A DNA stretch of 64,000 nucleotides from Candidatus Bathyarchaeota archaeon (GCA_005888735.1 VBBN01000031.1:1-64000), one strand, 5' to 3'; counted from the stretch's first letter, positions 18,533-27,631 are shown. Notes: generated from the letters alone by a model not told the origin. A program made the numbers and translations.

Positions 18533-21500
18533 ATGTCGGTCCAGACGATGGAAGAGGCTCACAAGGTAATCCAAGGCATACGATTCACACTGCTCTCACC
18601 CACAGACTTTCGCAAGCTCTCAGCTGTTGAGGTACAAGCCGCGGACACGTACGATGAAGACGGTGTTCCAATAGTCTCAGGTCTCATGGACGGACGCCTC
18701 GGGACCTTGGAGCCCCGGCAAAAGTGCAAGACCTGCGGAAACACAGCCTCAGCCTGCCCAGGCCACTTCGGACACATCGAGCTCGCCGAGCCCGTGGTAC
18801 ACGTCAGCTTCGCCAAGCTCACCCACCGCCTCCTCTCCATCACCTGCCGCAACTGTGGCAGGATAATGCTCAGCGATGAGAAGATTGAGAAATACCGCAT
18901 ACGCCACGCGGATCTAAAGTTCCGGCTTAACACCATACCCGACGCATTCCTCGACGAGATCATCAAGGACGCGAAGAAGACCCAGCAGTGCCCTCATTGC
19001 GGCCAAAAACAATACCAGATTGAGCATGGCAAGCCAACGACCTTCACCGAGCTGGTGAAGGGAGAGGCCGATGCAGCCCCGGCACCGGTCCGTTTGACGC
19101 CGAGTACTGTGCGGGAGCGGCTTGAGAGAATACCCGACGATGACCTCGTCCTTCTCGGAATGGACCCCAAAGCAGCTAGGCCGGAATGGGCCATCCTCCA
19201 GGTAATGCCCGTCCCCCCTGTCTCCGTTCGGCCCTCGATCACTCTCGAGTCAGGCATACGGTCGGAAGACGACCTGACCCACAAGCTGGTCGACATCATC
19301 AGGATCAACCAGAAGCTTCGCGAAGCCCTCGAGTCAGGCGTTCCCATCAACATCATCCAAGAACTTCACGAGCTATTACAGTACCACGTCACAACCTACT
19401 TTGACAACGAGGTCTCAGGATTACCCCCTGCCCGCCACCGTTCTGGAAGAGCGTTGAAGACGCTCTGTCAAAGGTTGAAGGGCAAAGAGGGAAGGTTCAG
19501 AGGAAACCTCTCAGGAAAACGAGTTGACTTTTCAGCCCGCACAGTGGTCTCACCAGACCCCAACCTTGACATTAACGAAGTCGGCGTTCCGCTGGACGTT
19601 GCCAGCCGTCTGACAATCCCGGAGAAGACGACCGCGACAAACGTTGAGGAGATGAAGAGGCTCATCGAGAACGGGCCCGACAATTACCCCGGAGCACTCT
19701 ACATTGTTCGTCCGGACGGACGGCGTGTTCGTCTCGAATTCGTCACCGACCGGAAGGTCGTGGCTGATGCAATACAACCAGGCTTCGTCATTGAGCGACA
19801 CCTCAGAGACGGCGACATTGTCCTGTTCAACCGTCAGCCCAGCCTCCACCGCATGTCAATAATGGCTCATCGAGTCAAAGTCCTGCCTTACAAGACCTTC
19901 AGACTCAACCCGACCGTTTGCCCACCCTACAACGCGGACTTTGACGGGGACGAGATGAACCTTCACGTTCCCCAGGGCGAAGAGGCACGGACGGAGGCAC
20001 GCCTATTGATGCAGGTGCAAGACCAGATCCTCTCCCCTCGCTACGGAGGCCCTATCATCGGCGCCATACGGGACTCGCTGACAACCGCCTTCCTCCTGAC
20101 GCAAAAGACGACCTTGCTCAACCGGGACCAAGTGTCGAAGCTTTTGGCCGCCGCGGGCTACGATGGTCCAATGCTCGAACCTGCTGTGACCAGACCAGAA
20201 GAACGTTGGACGGGAAAACAAGTGTTCAGCGTTGTCATCCCACTAGGCTTCAACTTCATCTCAAAATCCAACCTGTCAACGTACTACAAGTGCCAGGACT
20301 GCGACAGAGGAGTAATGCACGAATGTCCCTACGACGCCTTCATCGTCATTAAAGACGGAATACTGGAAAGGGGCGTAATAGACAAGGCGTCCATTGGGGC
20401 CGAAAAGTCCGAGAGTCTCTTTCACCGAATTGTCAAAGACTACGGTGCCGAGGAAGCGCGCCGTTTCCTCAACTCTGTTACACGCCTGCTTGACAGGTTC
20501 ATGATTCTACGCGGCTTCACATACGCCTTTGACGAGCTCAATATACCCGACGCTACAAGGGACAAGATCAAGAAGGCTATCGAAAAGGCGGAGGAGAAAG
20601 TCAACGAGTACATCGAGTCATACCGTAAAGCTACGCTGGAACGATTGCCAGGTCAGACCCTCGAGGAATCGCTTGAGTTGTACATCATGAACGAGCTGTC
20701 CCGTGCCCGAGACGTTGCGGGCGAGTACGCGGACCAGTTCTTCAACATGGAGAACAGTGGCGTGATAATGAGCCGCGCGGGGGCGAGAGGTAGCACGCTC
20801 AATATTGCCCAGATGACCGCGAGCGTCGGCCAACAATCAATCCGCGGCAAGAGAATACTACGAGGCTACCGAGGAAGAGCACTGTCCTTCTTCAAACCCG
20901 GAGACGCAGGCGCGGCGGCGAGAGGTTTCGTCTACAACTGCTACAGGGACGGGCTTGACCCTATCGAGTTCTTCTTCCACGCAATGGGGGGACGCGAGGG
21001 ACTAGTGGACACAGCCGTCAGGACCCAGCAGAGCGGGTACATGCAGCGCCGGCTCATCAATGCCCTCGAACACTTACGTGTCGAGTACGACGGAACAGTT
21101 CGCGACTCGAGGGGGAACATTATCCAGGTCCGGTATGGGGAAGACGGGGTCGACACGGCGAAGAGTGATCACGGAAAAGCTGTGAACATTGACCGGCTGG
21201 TCGAACGTGTACGCTTGACGATGAAGAAGGGAGTCGCCTCCTCGAAAGACTACGTGGAGGACGAGGTTGAGAAGGCCCGGGAGGCCTTGTCCCCGCTAAT
21301 TCTGAACAAGCTCCGATCAACCCTTGTCAACGCGAAGCTTCCCCGTGGGGCTGTGGACGAGGCGGTGGCGGAGGTTATCGAGAACTACAAGCGAGCTCTC
21401 GTCGAACCGGGCGAGGCGGCGGGCATAGTTTCGGCACAATCAATTGGGGAGCCCGGGACGCAGATGACGCTTCGAACATTCCACTTTGCCGGTGTCCGAG

Positions 21501-22393
21501 AACAGAACGTCACCCTAGGGCTCCCACGACTCATAGAGATTGTCGATGCGAGAAAGATCCCCTCAACCCCGAACATGACAGTATTCCTAGACGCGAAACA
21601 CCGGACGAGCAGAGAGAAAGCCCAGGAGGTCGCGACCCAGCTAACACACAGCACCTTGGGCGATATTGCGAGCAGTATTGAATCCGACATTACTAGGATG
21701 AGGATCGATGTGAAGCTGAACCCGCAAGCCATGAGAGACCGAGAGGTCTCCGTGCAGGAGGTCCGGGACCAGGTGAAGCCGACAGGCTGCGAGGTAAAAG
21801 TGGAAGGCTACCGCATGGAGATCAAATCGAAGGACTTGGAGATTCCACAGTTCCGAAGGCTCGCGAACAAGCTGCCCAGCCACCACATCAAAGGAATACC
21901 CGCGGTGAAACGGGTCCTCGTCCTAGAGGAGAAGGGAGAATGGATGATTCGCACCGAAGGCTCCAGCCTCGCACTCGCACTCGAAGTGCCCGGTGTAGAC
22001 ACTACACGAACCACGAGCAACAACATCAACGAGACGGCTGTCGTCCTCGGCATCGAGGCAGCCCGGAACATTATCGTCCGCGAAGCGCTCGGGGTCTTGG
22101 AGGAGCAGGGATTAGACGTGGACATACGCCACGTCATGCTGGTCGCTGACATGATGACCTCCTCCGGCGAGGTCTTACAGGTGGGACGTCACGGTGTAAG
22201 CGGAGAGAAGGCGAGCACTCTTGCAAAAGCAGCGTTCGAGATCACCATACCCACCATCGTAGACGCTGCAGTGAAAGGCATCACGGACCAGCTGCGCGGA
22301 GTCGCCGAGAACGTTATTGTCGGCCAACAGATCCCGATGGGCACCGGGCTGATCGAGGTGTCCATGTCGATGCAGCGCAAGGGAGGAAAATAG
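18533..22393 (+). CDS. rpoA: DNA-directed RNA polymerase subunit A, A' and A'' fused
   Basis: 1286 residues in one uninterrupted frame. The A' part has the N-terminal zinc motif CKTCGNTASACPGHFGH (residues about 62-78) and the catalytic NADFDGDEMN near 467-476, whose three aspartates hold the active-site magnesium. The A'' part begins near residue 880 after GEDGVD and contains GEPGTQMTLRTFHFAG of the trigger loop/bridge region. Most archaea split this protein into two genes. The fused form is known in Thaumarchaeota and a few relatives and is the main taxonomic clue here. Confidence 0.97.
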   Translation: MSVQTMEEAHKVIQGIRFTLLSPTDFRKLSAVEVQAADTYDEDGVPIVSGLMDGRLGTLEPRQKCKTCGNTASACPGHFGHIELAEPVVHVSFAKLTHRLLSITCRNCGRIMLSDEKIEKYRIRHADLKFRLNTIPDAFLDEIIKDAKKTQQCPHCGQKQYQIEHGKPTTFTELVKGEADAAPAPVRLTPSTVRERLERIPDDDLVLLGMDPKAARPEWAILQVMPVPPVSVRPSITLESGIRSEDDLTHKLVDIIRINQKLREALESGVPINIIQELHELLQYHVTTYFDNEVSGLPPARHRSGRALKTLCQRLKGKEGRFRGNLSGKRVDFSARTVVSPDPNLDINEVGVPLDVASRLTIPEKTTATNVEEMKRLIENGPDNYPGALYIVRPDGRRVRLEFVTDRKVVADAIQPGFVIERHLRDGDIVLFNRQPSLHRMSIMAHRVKVLPYKTFRLNPTVCPPYNADFDGDEMNLHVPQGEEARTEARLLMQVQDQILSPRYGGPIIGAIRDSLTTAFLLTQKTTLLNRDQVSKLLAAAGYDGPMLEPAVTRPEERWTGKQVFSVVIPLGFNFISKSNLSTYYKCQDCDRGVMHECPYDAFIVIKDGILERGVIDKASIGAEKSESLFHRIVKDYGAEEARRFLNSVTRLLDRFMILRGFTYAFDELNIPDATRDKIKKAIEKAEEKVNEYIESYRKATLERLPGQTLEESLELYIMNELSRARDVAGEYADQFFNMENSGVIMSRAGARGSTLNIAQMTASVGQQSIRGKRILRGYRGRALSFFKPGDAGAAARGFVYNCYRDGLDPIEFFFHAMGGREGLVDTAVRTQQSGYMQRRLINALEHLRVEYDGTVRDSRGNIIQVRYGEDGVDTAKSDHGKAVNIDRLVERVRLTMKKGVASSKDYVEDEVEKAREALSPLILNKLRSTLVNAKLPRGAVDEAVAEVIENYKRALVEPGEAAGIVSAQSIGEPGTQMTLRTFHFAGVREQNVTLGLPRLIEIVDARKIPSTPNMTVFLDAKHRTSREKAQEVATQLTHSTLGDIASSIESDITRMRIDVKLNPQAMRDREVSVQEVRDQVKPTGCEVKVEGYRMEIKSKDLEIPQFRRLANKLPSHHIKGIPAVKRVLVLEEKGEWMIRTEGSSLALALEVPGVDTTRTTSNNINETAVVLGIEAARNIIVREALGVLEEQGLDVDIRHVMLVADMMTSSGEVLQVGRHGVSGEKASTLAKAAFEITIPTIVDAAVKGITDQLRGVAENVIVGQQIPMGTGLIEVSMSMQRKGGK

Positions 22394-22397
22394 GACA

Positions 22398-22697
22398 GTG
22401 GACGTGAACAAACAGATTCGCATGGCGGTCAAAACAGGCAAAGTGATCTTCGGCAGCAAGACAGTCCTCTCTAGCACCGGGCAGGCTCGGGCTAAACTGG
22501 TCATACTCGCAAATAATTGCGCACGTAACAATCGGGAGAGCATTATATACAACGCGGAGCTTTCAGAGGTTCCGGTGTACGTCTTCCAAGGCTCCAGCCT
22601 CGACCTAGGCGCTTTGTGCGAGAAACCGTTCCCGGTCTCAGCACTCGTTGTCAGGGAGCCGGGCGACTCTGAGGTTTTGAAGCTGGCCGAGAAATAG
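22398..22697 (+). CDS. rpl30e: Ribosomal protein L30e
   Basis: 99 residues, GTG start 4 nt after rpoA. L7Ae/L30e fold: KTGKVIFGSKTVLSS, then AKLVILANNCARNN and PVYVFQGSSLDLGALCEKPFPVSALVV. Large-subunit RNA-binding protein. Its place between rpoA and nusA is conserved in archaea. Confidence 0.95.
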   Translation: MDVNKQIRMAVKTGKVIFGSKTVLSSTGQARAKLVILANNCARNNRESIIYNAELSEVPVYVFQGSSLDLGALCEKPFPVSALVVREPGDSEVLKLAEK

Positions 22698-22699
22698 TG

Positions 22700-23137
22700 A
22701 TGCTCCAGCCCAAGATCAAGCTGACCAGTGAAGAGATGAAGTACATGGCCCTGTTCGAGAGCATCACAGGCGCCACGACACAGGACTGTGTGATAGACGA
22801 GAAGCTCGGCCGGATTATCTTCGTCGCGAAACAGGGCGACATGGGCCTGGCCATCGGCAAGGGCGGGAAGAACATTAACACGTTGCGCCGGATGACCAGC
22901 AGGCAGATCGAGGTTGTTGAGTATGCCGAGACACCGGAGCAGCTCATCCGGAACAGTCTGGCTCCTGCGAAGCTGAAAGAGGTTCGTGTCACGGAGCGTC
23001 CGGACAAGAAGATTGTTGTCGTAGAGGTTGACAGTCACGACAAGGCCATTGCCATCGGAAAGAACGGGCGGACCATTGACAAGACGCGCCTTCTCGTCAA
23101 GCGGTACTTCGACATCGACCATGTCGTAGTCTCGTAG
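22700..23137 (+). CDS. nusA: Transcription factor NusA, archaeal KH-only form
   Basis: 145 residues from the ATG at 22700; a GTG at 22697 overlapping the L30e stop is an alternative. It consists of two KH domains with their GxxG loops (AIGKGGKN and AIGKNGRT) and lacks the S1 and N-terminal domains of bacterial NusA. It binds RNA during elongation and termination. Last gene of the polymerase operon here: in many archaea rps12 and rps7 follow, but in this genome they do not. Confidence 0.94.
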   Translation: MLQPKIKLTSEEMKYMALFESITGATTQDCVIDEKLGRIIFVAKQGDMGLAIGKGGKNINTLRRMTSRQIEVVEYAETPEQLIRNSLAPAKLKEVRVTERPDKKIVVVEVDSHDKAIAIGKNGRTIDKTRLLVKRYFDIDHVVVS

Positions 23138-23489
23138 CCGTCGCCGGTTCTACGCAGAACCTGAGTTCTGGAACTCACCGGTATTGTGTCTCAAATGGCC
23201 GCGTCCGTACCCAGTCGTTCTTACGGGGGTCTTTTTCTGTCTGGCGGGGAGAATGGGCGATTTTTCGCTGACAGGGTGTGAAATGGGCGAGTCTGGGATT
23301 TTGACAAAGTGGAATCGTTAGCACTTTCCTTCGGGCCGTTAAGGGGACCGTTGATGGTCGGTGACAGATTGCGATTCAGGACTCGTTTTGGGCTTTTCAC
23401 CCTTGCGACATGGGCCGGATGAGTTTTACCTCTGGACTGAGCTTTTTCTAAATCATTGGCCGTCAGTGGGAGGCCGGGGGCTGTGAAAG
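23138..23489 (+). other. 352-nt region after nusA with two tandem hairpins
   Basis: No gene seen. Immediately after the nusA stop are GGTTCT-ACGC-AGAACC (23146-23161) and TGAGTTC-TG-GAACTCA (23162-23177), two perfect hairpins in tandem, with a short T-run near 23230. They may end or process the polymerase transcript. Further on, AATGGGCGA occurs twice about 33 nt apart near 23252 and 23284. Confidence 0.5.
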
Positions 23490-23732
23490 GTGGCGGTTAT
23501 TCGTTGTCAGTGGCCCGAATGTAAGGTCAGAAGCCCGCCCGACAATGAACCAATCCTATTTGAGAACACAAGAGAGCTACTCAACAGCGTGCCACTGCCC
23601 AAACTGTTGAAAGTGCTGAAAACTGATAGGCTCGGCATCCAGGTGGGCTTCTGTCAACAACACTGGGACGAGTTCGACAGGTTACATGGACTGAAAGGCG
23701 CTCACTCGCCCCATCAACACGAGACGGGGTAA
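23490..23732 (+). CDS. Small cysteine-containing protein, possibly zinc-binding
   Basis: 80 residues from a GTG start, not recognised. Cys6 and Cys11 (CQWPEC) near the N-terminus and C-x2-H (CQQHW) about 45 residues later could bind one metal ion, with a helical stretch (RELLNSVPLPKLLKVLK) between. Stands alone between the polymerase operon and an NTF2-like gene. Confidence 0.5.
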   Translation: MAVIRCQWPECKVRSPPDNEPILFENTRELLNSVPLPKLLKVLKTDRLGIQVGFCQQHWDEFDRLHGLKGAHSPHQHETG

Positions 23733-23815
23733 GAGTTGGGGCTGACGCCGAAGTTGGCTGCTGTTGACCATTCACTTCTTATTTCGGCCGACTAAAGGTA
23801 GAGACAGGCCACAAG

Positions 23816-24217
23816 ATGCCAACTACCAAACTGGCAGCAAACAGGTGGATTCGCAACTACACCAAAGCATGGACTGGAAAAGACGCGAAGATCATCGCTT
23901 CACTTTTCGCAGAAGACGCAAGCTACCACTCTCACCCCTTCCGACCTGCCCACAACGGAAGAAAAGGCGTTCTAGAATACACGCTCGGAGCCATGGACGT
24001 TCAAGAAGTCTACGAGGTTCGCTTTGGAAAGCCGGTCGTAGAAGGGTCCAGAGCCGCCGTTGAATACTGGACAACCATGAAAGAGAAAACAGAAGACGTA
24101 ACCCTAGCAGGTTGCGTAATGCTCCACTTTACAAAGAATGGACTATGCAAGGAACTACGCGACTATTGGGTCCTGAAACCAGGGAGAGAATCTGCCCCGC
24201 CCACTTGGGGCCGCTGA
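23816..24217 (+). CDS. SnoaL/NTF2-like fold protein
   Basis: 133 residues. The cone-shaped NTF2-like fold is suggested by the N-terminal helix AANRWIRNYTKAWTGKDAKIIASLFAEDASYHSHPF and the end strand LCKELRDYWVLKPG. Such single-domain proteins act as isomerases, cyclases or simple binding proteins. No specific substrate can be assigned. Confidence 0.7.
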   Translation: MPTTKLAANRWIRNYTKAWTGKDAKIIASLFAEDASYHSHPFRPAHNGRKGVLEYTLGAMDVQEVYEVRFGKPVVEGSRAAVEYWTTMKEKTEDVTLAGCVMLHFTKNGLCKELRDYWVLKPGRESAPPTWGR

Positions 24218-24241
24218 ACACGGAAAATGACATGCCTCGCC

Positions 24242-24811
24242 TCAAGCATCGTCGAGTTCTTGCCGGTTCTTTTCCGATGAATTCGTGGCAAGGGCGCTCA
24301 CGGTTCTCCAGTTCCTCGTGGTCGCTTCCAACGACAGCAACTTCTCGAGAGTGTTGTTGGAAAGTTTGGTCCTGCCGTATCCATCTGGACAGTAGAGATA
24401 GACTTCGCGGCCCTTGATGAAGAATCTGTCGGGAAGCGCATTTAGTCCCTCTAGCCTCTTCAAAGCACCCTTTGGCGGAAGCGCCGATAGGAACGTGACG
24501 TGCAGTTTGGAATCGTCGGTGCCTTTTTCATTCAGGAACGAGTTGTCGTCGACGATCTGCGTCATCTCGCTCGAGGTTCTTAGAACCAGCGGAACCGAAA
24601 AGCCGAATTCGCTCGAGATCTTCTCCTCGATGCGCTTTGACAGGTTCTTCGAGGAGGCGTTCACAGTTTCGAAAATCACGTTTCCACTCTGGAGATAGGT
24701 TCTGACCCGGCGAAATCCCAAGGCCTCGAATGAGTCGCGCAGATTTTGCATCTTGATGATTTTCTGCCCAGATACGTTGATTCCTCGAAGCATCGCGACA
24801 TAGGTAGGCAC
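24242..24811 (-). CDS. DUF1697 family protein
   Basis: 189 residues from the GTG at 24809-24811, chosen because the family begins exactly here (PTYVAMLRGINVSGQ) and the longer open frame adds 45 residues with no family resemblance. Other family marks are RTYLQSGNVIFET, VPLVLRTSSEM and the end segment GRTKLSNNTLEKLL-x7-TTRNW. The function of DUF1697 is unknown. Confidence 0.82.
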   Translation of the reverse strand: MPTYVAMLRGINVSGQKIIKMQNLRDSFEALGFRRVRTYLQSGNVIFETVNASSKNLSKRIEEKISSEFGFSVPLVLRTSSEMTQIVDDNSFLNEKGTDDSKLHVTFLSALPPKGALKRLEGLNALPDRFFIKGREVYLYCPDGYGRTKLSNNTLEKLLSLEATTRNWRTVSALATNSSEKNRQELDDA

Positions 24812-25000
24812 GGGTTTACATCTTTCCGATGTCGAAGACCCAGCTCGTTTATGCATTCCGAGTCGGGGGCCTGCCAAGTCCTCACCAAAGTTGCGCTTAA
24901 GGTGCTTAGCCAACATCCTCGCGAACTCCCGATACCCAGTACGCATCAGGTAGAAGCAGTACCTATCTGGGAATCGGACTGTTGTTCCAATTAATCCTGT

Positions 25001-26098
25001 TTAATTGTTAGCACTGTATTTCATAAGATTGAATGCTTCTCGGGTTGGTTTTCGTAGGATCAGATGGCTATCGCCAAACTCATGCCAGAGATACCGGTGT
25101 TGAACAGCCTCCGCGTACGCGCCCTTAACGCAATCAATACCTGCAATGGCACTGAGCATGGCGAGATGGCTAGTAACCGGGTCATGGAAGCCCGTGAGGA
25201 GGCCGTCCAGTGCGTGCACTCCTATCCCGGGATGGACATAGAGGCTTGTGCTTCCAGCACATGCTCGAAGCCCGTCAGATGCCCACGCGGTCTCGAGCGC
25301 CCGCACAACAGTTGTCCCTACTGCAATTACCCTATTCCCCCTGGCATGGGTTGAATTCACGGCATTGGCAGTAGCGAATGGGACCCGAAATGATTCGGGA
25401 CAAAGCACCTGGCTCTCAACCGTTTCAGTCTCTATTTCGAGGCTGGACACTCCGGCGTGCAGGATTATCCCTGTGATGCCGATACCCTTGCCAAGCAAAG
25501 CATCCCGTATCCGTGGTGTTACGGGCCGGGCAGCGCTGGGCATCTCGACGCTTCCAGGGGATCTAGAGAAAATGGTCTGGTATGTCTCGATAGGGTATGC
25601 TGGAGTGTGACTATAATGAATCGGTTCCCCATATCTCGCCATCAACTCACTTGCAGGTGCGTCGAAGTGCATGAGCCAAAGCCGTGGGATCCCGGGATAT
25701 GGTTGAAAGAGGAGAGCCCGACTTTCCCCGATATAGAGCAGTTCGTCCTTCTGAAGGGGCAAGGGCCCTGGTTGTTCGGAGCTCCATCTTGGTTCTGCCG
25801 CCCATAGATTCTCTGAGAACTTGGTGGAGAGGTTCAGCCGGATGTTACCGAGTCGACCCCTTGCAGGCAGGCTTGCGGGGAGAGTCGCGCTTTCATTGAC
25901 GACAAGCAGGTCTCCAGGCGTTAAAAGGTCGGGAAGGTCTGTGAAGGCATGATGAGTGGTCCCTTTCAATGATGAGACCATGAGGCGCACATCGTCCCGT
26001 GCCTTTCCCCGCAGTTCGGGTGGCGAGCTGGCAAAGAGTTCCGCGGGACGGTCAAAGAAAAGCTCTTCTCGTTTCAAGTTGTTGCTGGGACCTCCCAT
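25001..26098 (-). CDS. queA: QueA-like S-adenosylmethionine:tRNA ribosyltransferase-isomerase
   Basis: 365 residues, slightly longer than usual. Family segments: LTPGDLLVVNESATLPASLPARG, YGEPIHYSH, VESQVLCPESFRV, VIAVGTTVVRALE and the STSLYVHPGIGVHALDGLLTGFHDP region. In bacteria QueA moves ribose from SAM to preQ1 in tRNA to make epoxyqueuosine. It overlaps the SDR gene by 25 nt; a TTG at 26077 overlapping the SDR stop is an alternative start. The C-terminal WHEFGDSHLIL replaces the usual FFSYGDAMLI, so substrate details may differ. Unexpected in an archaeon, which normally makes archaeosine. Confidence 0.82.
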   Translation of the reverse strand: MGGPSNNLKREELFFDRPAELFASSPPELRGKARDDVRLMVSSLKGTTHHAFTDLPDLLTPGDLLVVNESATLPASLPARGRLGNIRLNLSTKFSENLWAAEPRWSSEQPGPLPLQKDELLYIGESRALLFQPYPGIPRLWLMHFDAPASELMARYGEPIHYSHTPAYPIETYQTIFSRSPGSVEMPSAARPVTPRIRDALLGKGIGITGIILHAGVSSLEIETETVESQVLCPESFRVPFATANAVNSTHARGNRVIAVGTTVVRALETAWASDGLRACAGSTSLYVHPGIGVHALDGLLTGFHDPVTSHLAMLSAIAGIDCVKGAYAEAVQHRYLWHEFGDSHLILRKPTREAFNLMKYSANN

Positions 26099-26838
26099 AG
26101 CATACCTTGTGCCCTGTACCGCTTCCCCGAAACAACCAGCGGGTCTTGATTGGTCAGCCAGGCCCAGAACGGTAAGGTAACCTCTGGTAGTGGACGGTCT
26201 GAAATATCCTCGTTCGAGAAGGCCTCTTGATGCATCTGGGTTCGCATGTCCCCAGGATCGACAGCTACTACCGAGATCCCGAGTGGCTTGAGTTCAGTTG
26301 CGAGCGTCTTCGAGATTAGGTCCAAACCTGCCTTGCTGGACCCGTAGATTCCCCAGCGCTCGTAACCAGCTTGACTTGCACCGCTTGTGATGTTGACTAC
26401 CATTCCGTGCGTTTGTTGAAGCTGGGGAAGGGCATCCTGAATCAACGCGAGAGGGCTGACAAGGTTGGTCTCGAGTGTAATTCGAAAACGTTCAAGCGAA
26501 GCCTTGGCCAGTTCGGGGAGTGGGGTCTCGCCAATGTCCGAAGCATTGTTCACCAATAATGAAACGCCGCCCATTCGACTTGTCTCGCTCAGCAGTCTTG
26601 TTCTATGCCCTGGATCGTTAATATCGCCCGGGAGTGCGCTTACTCTAACTCCACTCCTTCGAATCGAAGTAGCGACTTCCTCAAGTTCAGCCCGAGTTCG
26701 AGCCGTGATGACAAGGTCGTACTCTTGCCCAGCCAGAAATACGGCTAGCACCCTACCGAGCCCACGACCAGCACCTGTAACTAGCGCGATGTTTCTCAGC
26801 CGAGCTACCTCCGCCTCGGCGAAATCAGGAATCTGCAC
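26074..26838 (-). CDS. Short-chain dehydrogenase/reductase
   Basis: 254 residues, classical SDR. NAD(P)-binding TGAGRGLG (about 21-28), NNAS, and catalytic Tyr-x3-Lys in YGSSK after a serine (NITSGASQ). TARTRAELEE after the second strand favours NADP. The GTG start lies inside the end of the SufR-like gene, and its own end overlaps queA, so the three genes are one transcript. Substrate unknown. Confidence 0.85.
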   Translation of the reverse strand: MQIPDFAEAEVARLRNIALVTGAGRGLGRVLAVFLAGQEYDLVITARTRAELEEVATSIRRSGVRVSALPGDINDPGHRTRLLSETSRMGGVSLLVNNASDIGETPLPELAKASLERFRITLETNLVSPLALIQDALPQLQQTHGMVVNITSGASQAGYERWGIYGSSKAGLDLISKTLATELKPLGISVVAVDPGDMRTQMHQEAFSNEDISDRPLPEVTLPFWAWLTNQDPLVVSGKRYRAQGMLWEVPATT

Positions 26839-27473
26839 ACATTTGCCCCGGCGACAACCCGATGGGTAGTCTCCACGTTTGCACCCAAGACCTTCTGGAA
26901 CATCTCATTCTCGACATTGCAGGCCTCCCAGTAGTTCTCGGCGATTGCGATGATGGGACAATTATGCTCCAGGATTTCAAAGTTGGATTGACCTGCCCTC
27001 TTGTCCTCGGCCATGTACCCTTCCCGGTCCCGTAGGGTTGCTAGTTGGTGGACCCGTCCGGCGAGGGTTCCCGCGTTCACTTGGTCACGGTACATTGACA
27101 GCGTCTCTGTCTGGCGACGACGTAACGCTTCCTCGACTGCCTTACGGCCGAGTTTCTCTTCGATGTAGGCTAACGCGGCGCATGTCACTGCTGCGTAAGC
27201 TTTCGGGAAGAGATTCGTGGCTTCAGGCGCCAACTGCAGGGCCAATCGGGGTCGGCCCTTCGTTCCTCTGACCGAGGTTCTTTGGACCAGGCCATGCTGT
27301 TCCAGTTCTTGGATATGCTTGTGCACGGCCATCTTCGAAATGTGGAGGCGTTCCGCGAGGGTCTGGAGGTCCGCCTGGCCCTCACGCTTGAGAATAAGCA
27401 AGACTTCCCGTTTGGTCGAACCAAAAGCTTGGGGTTCAGCGATTGGGGGATTTGTCGATTCAATGGCTATCAT
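26805..27473 (-). CDS. SufR-like winged-helix regulator with three cysteines
   Basis: 222 residues. An N-terminal winged helix-turn-helix (about 22-80: LQTLAERLHISKMAVHKHI, then a GTKGRPR wing) is followed by an effector region with Cys172 (EHNCPI), Cys185 (YWEAC) and Cys213 (NVCRF). Their spacing, C-x12-C-x27-C, is as I recall that of the [Fe-S]-binding cysteines in bacterial SufR (Synechocystis, Mycobacterium). SufR represses suf genes when its cluster is present. The suf locus lies about 29 kb away in this window. First gene of an overlapping cluster with SDR and queA. Cluster binding is inferred. Confidence 0.75.
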   Translation of the reverse strand: MIAIESTNPPIAEPQAFGSTKREVLLILKREGQADLQTLAERLHISKMAVHKHIQELEQHGLVQRTSVRGTKGRPRLALQLAPEATNLFPKAYAAVTCAALAYIEEKLGRKAVEEALRRRQTETLSMYRDQVNAGTLAGRVHQLATLRDREGYMAEDKRAGQSNFEILEHNCPIIAIAENYWEACNVENEMFQKVLGANVETTHRVVAGANVCRFLISPRRR

Positions 27474-27516
27474 GGTTGGTTGGAGTTAGGGCCCCGAAAC
27501 TTATTTCAACTTGTGG

Positions 27517-27540
27517 GTTTACAAAGTTTCGAAAGTAAAC
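27517..27540. promoter_or_regulatory. Candidate operator upstream of the SufR-like gene
   Basis: GTTTAC (27517-27522) and GTAAAC (27535-27540) flank a 12-nt core that contains the palindrome TTTCGAAA. It sits 44-67 nt before the ATG, just upstream of an AAATAAG TATA-like box, as expected for self-regulation. It does not match the element in front of the suf operons. Confidence 0.45.
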
Positions 27541-27631
27541 GAGGCCCTTGAGCTCTCAATCGCTAGTCGGGTCACGGTCCAGAAGGGTGTTTCGTCGAAG
27601 AGTCTGGTTCTGTCACCTTGAGTGTTGCCGG

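Noticed and set aside
22175-23122. 315-codon open frame antisense to rpoA-rpl30e-nusA
   Set aside because: It lies opposite three certain genes, has no domain-like pattern, and long antisense frames are common at this base composition.
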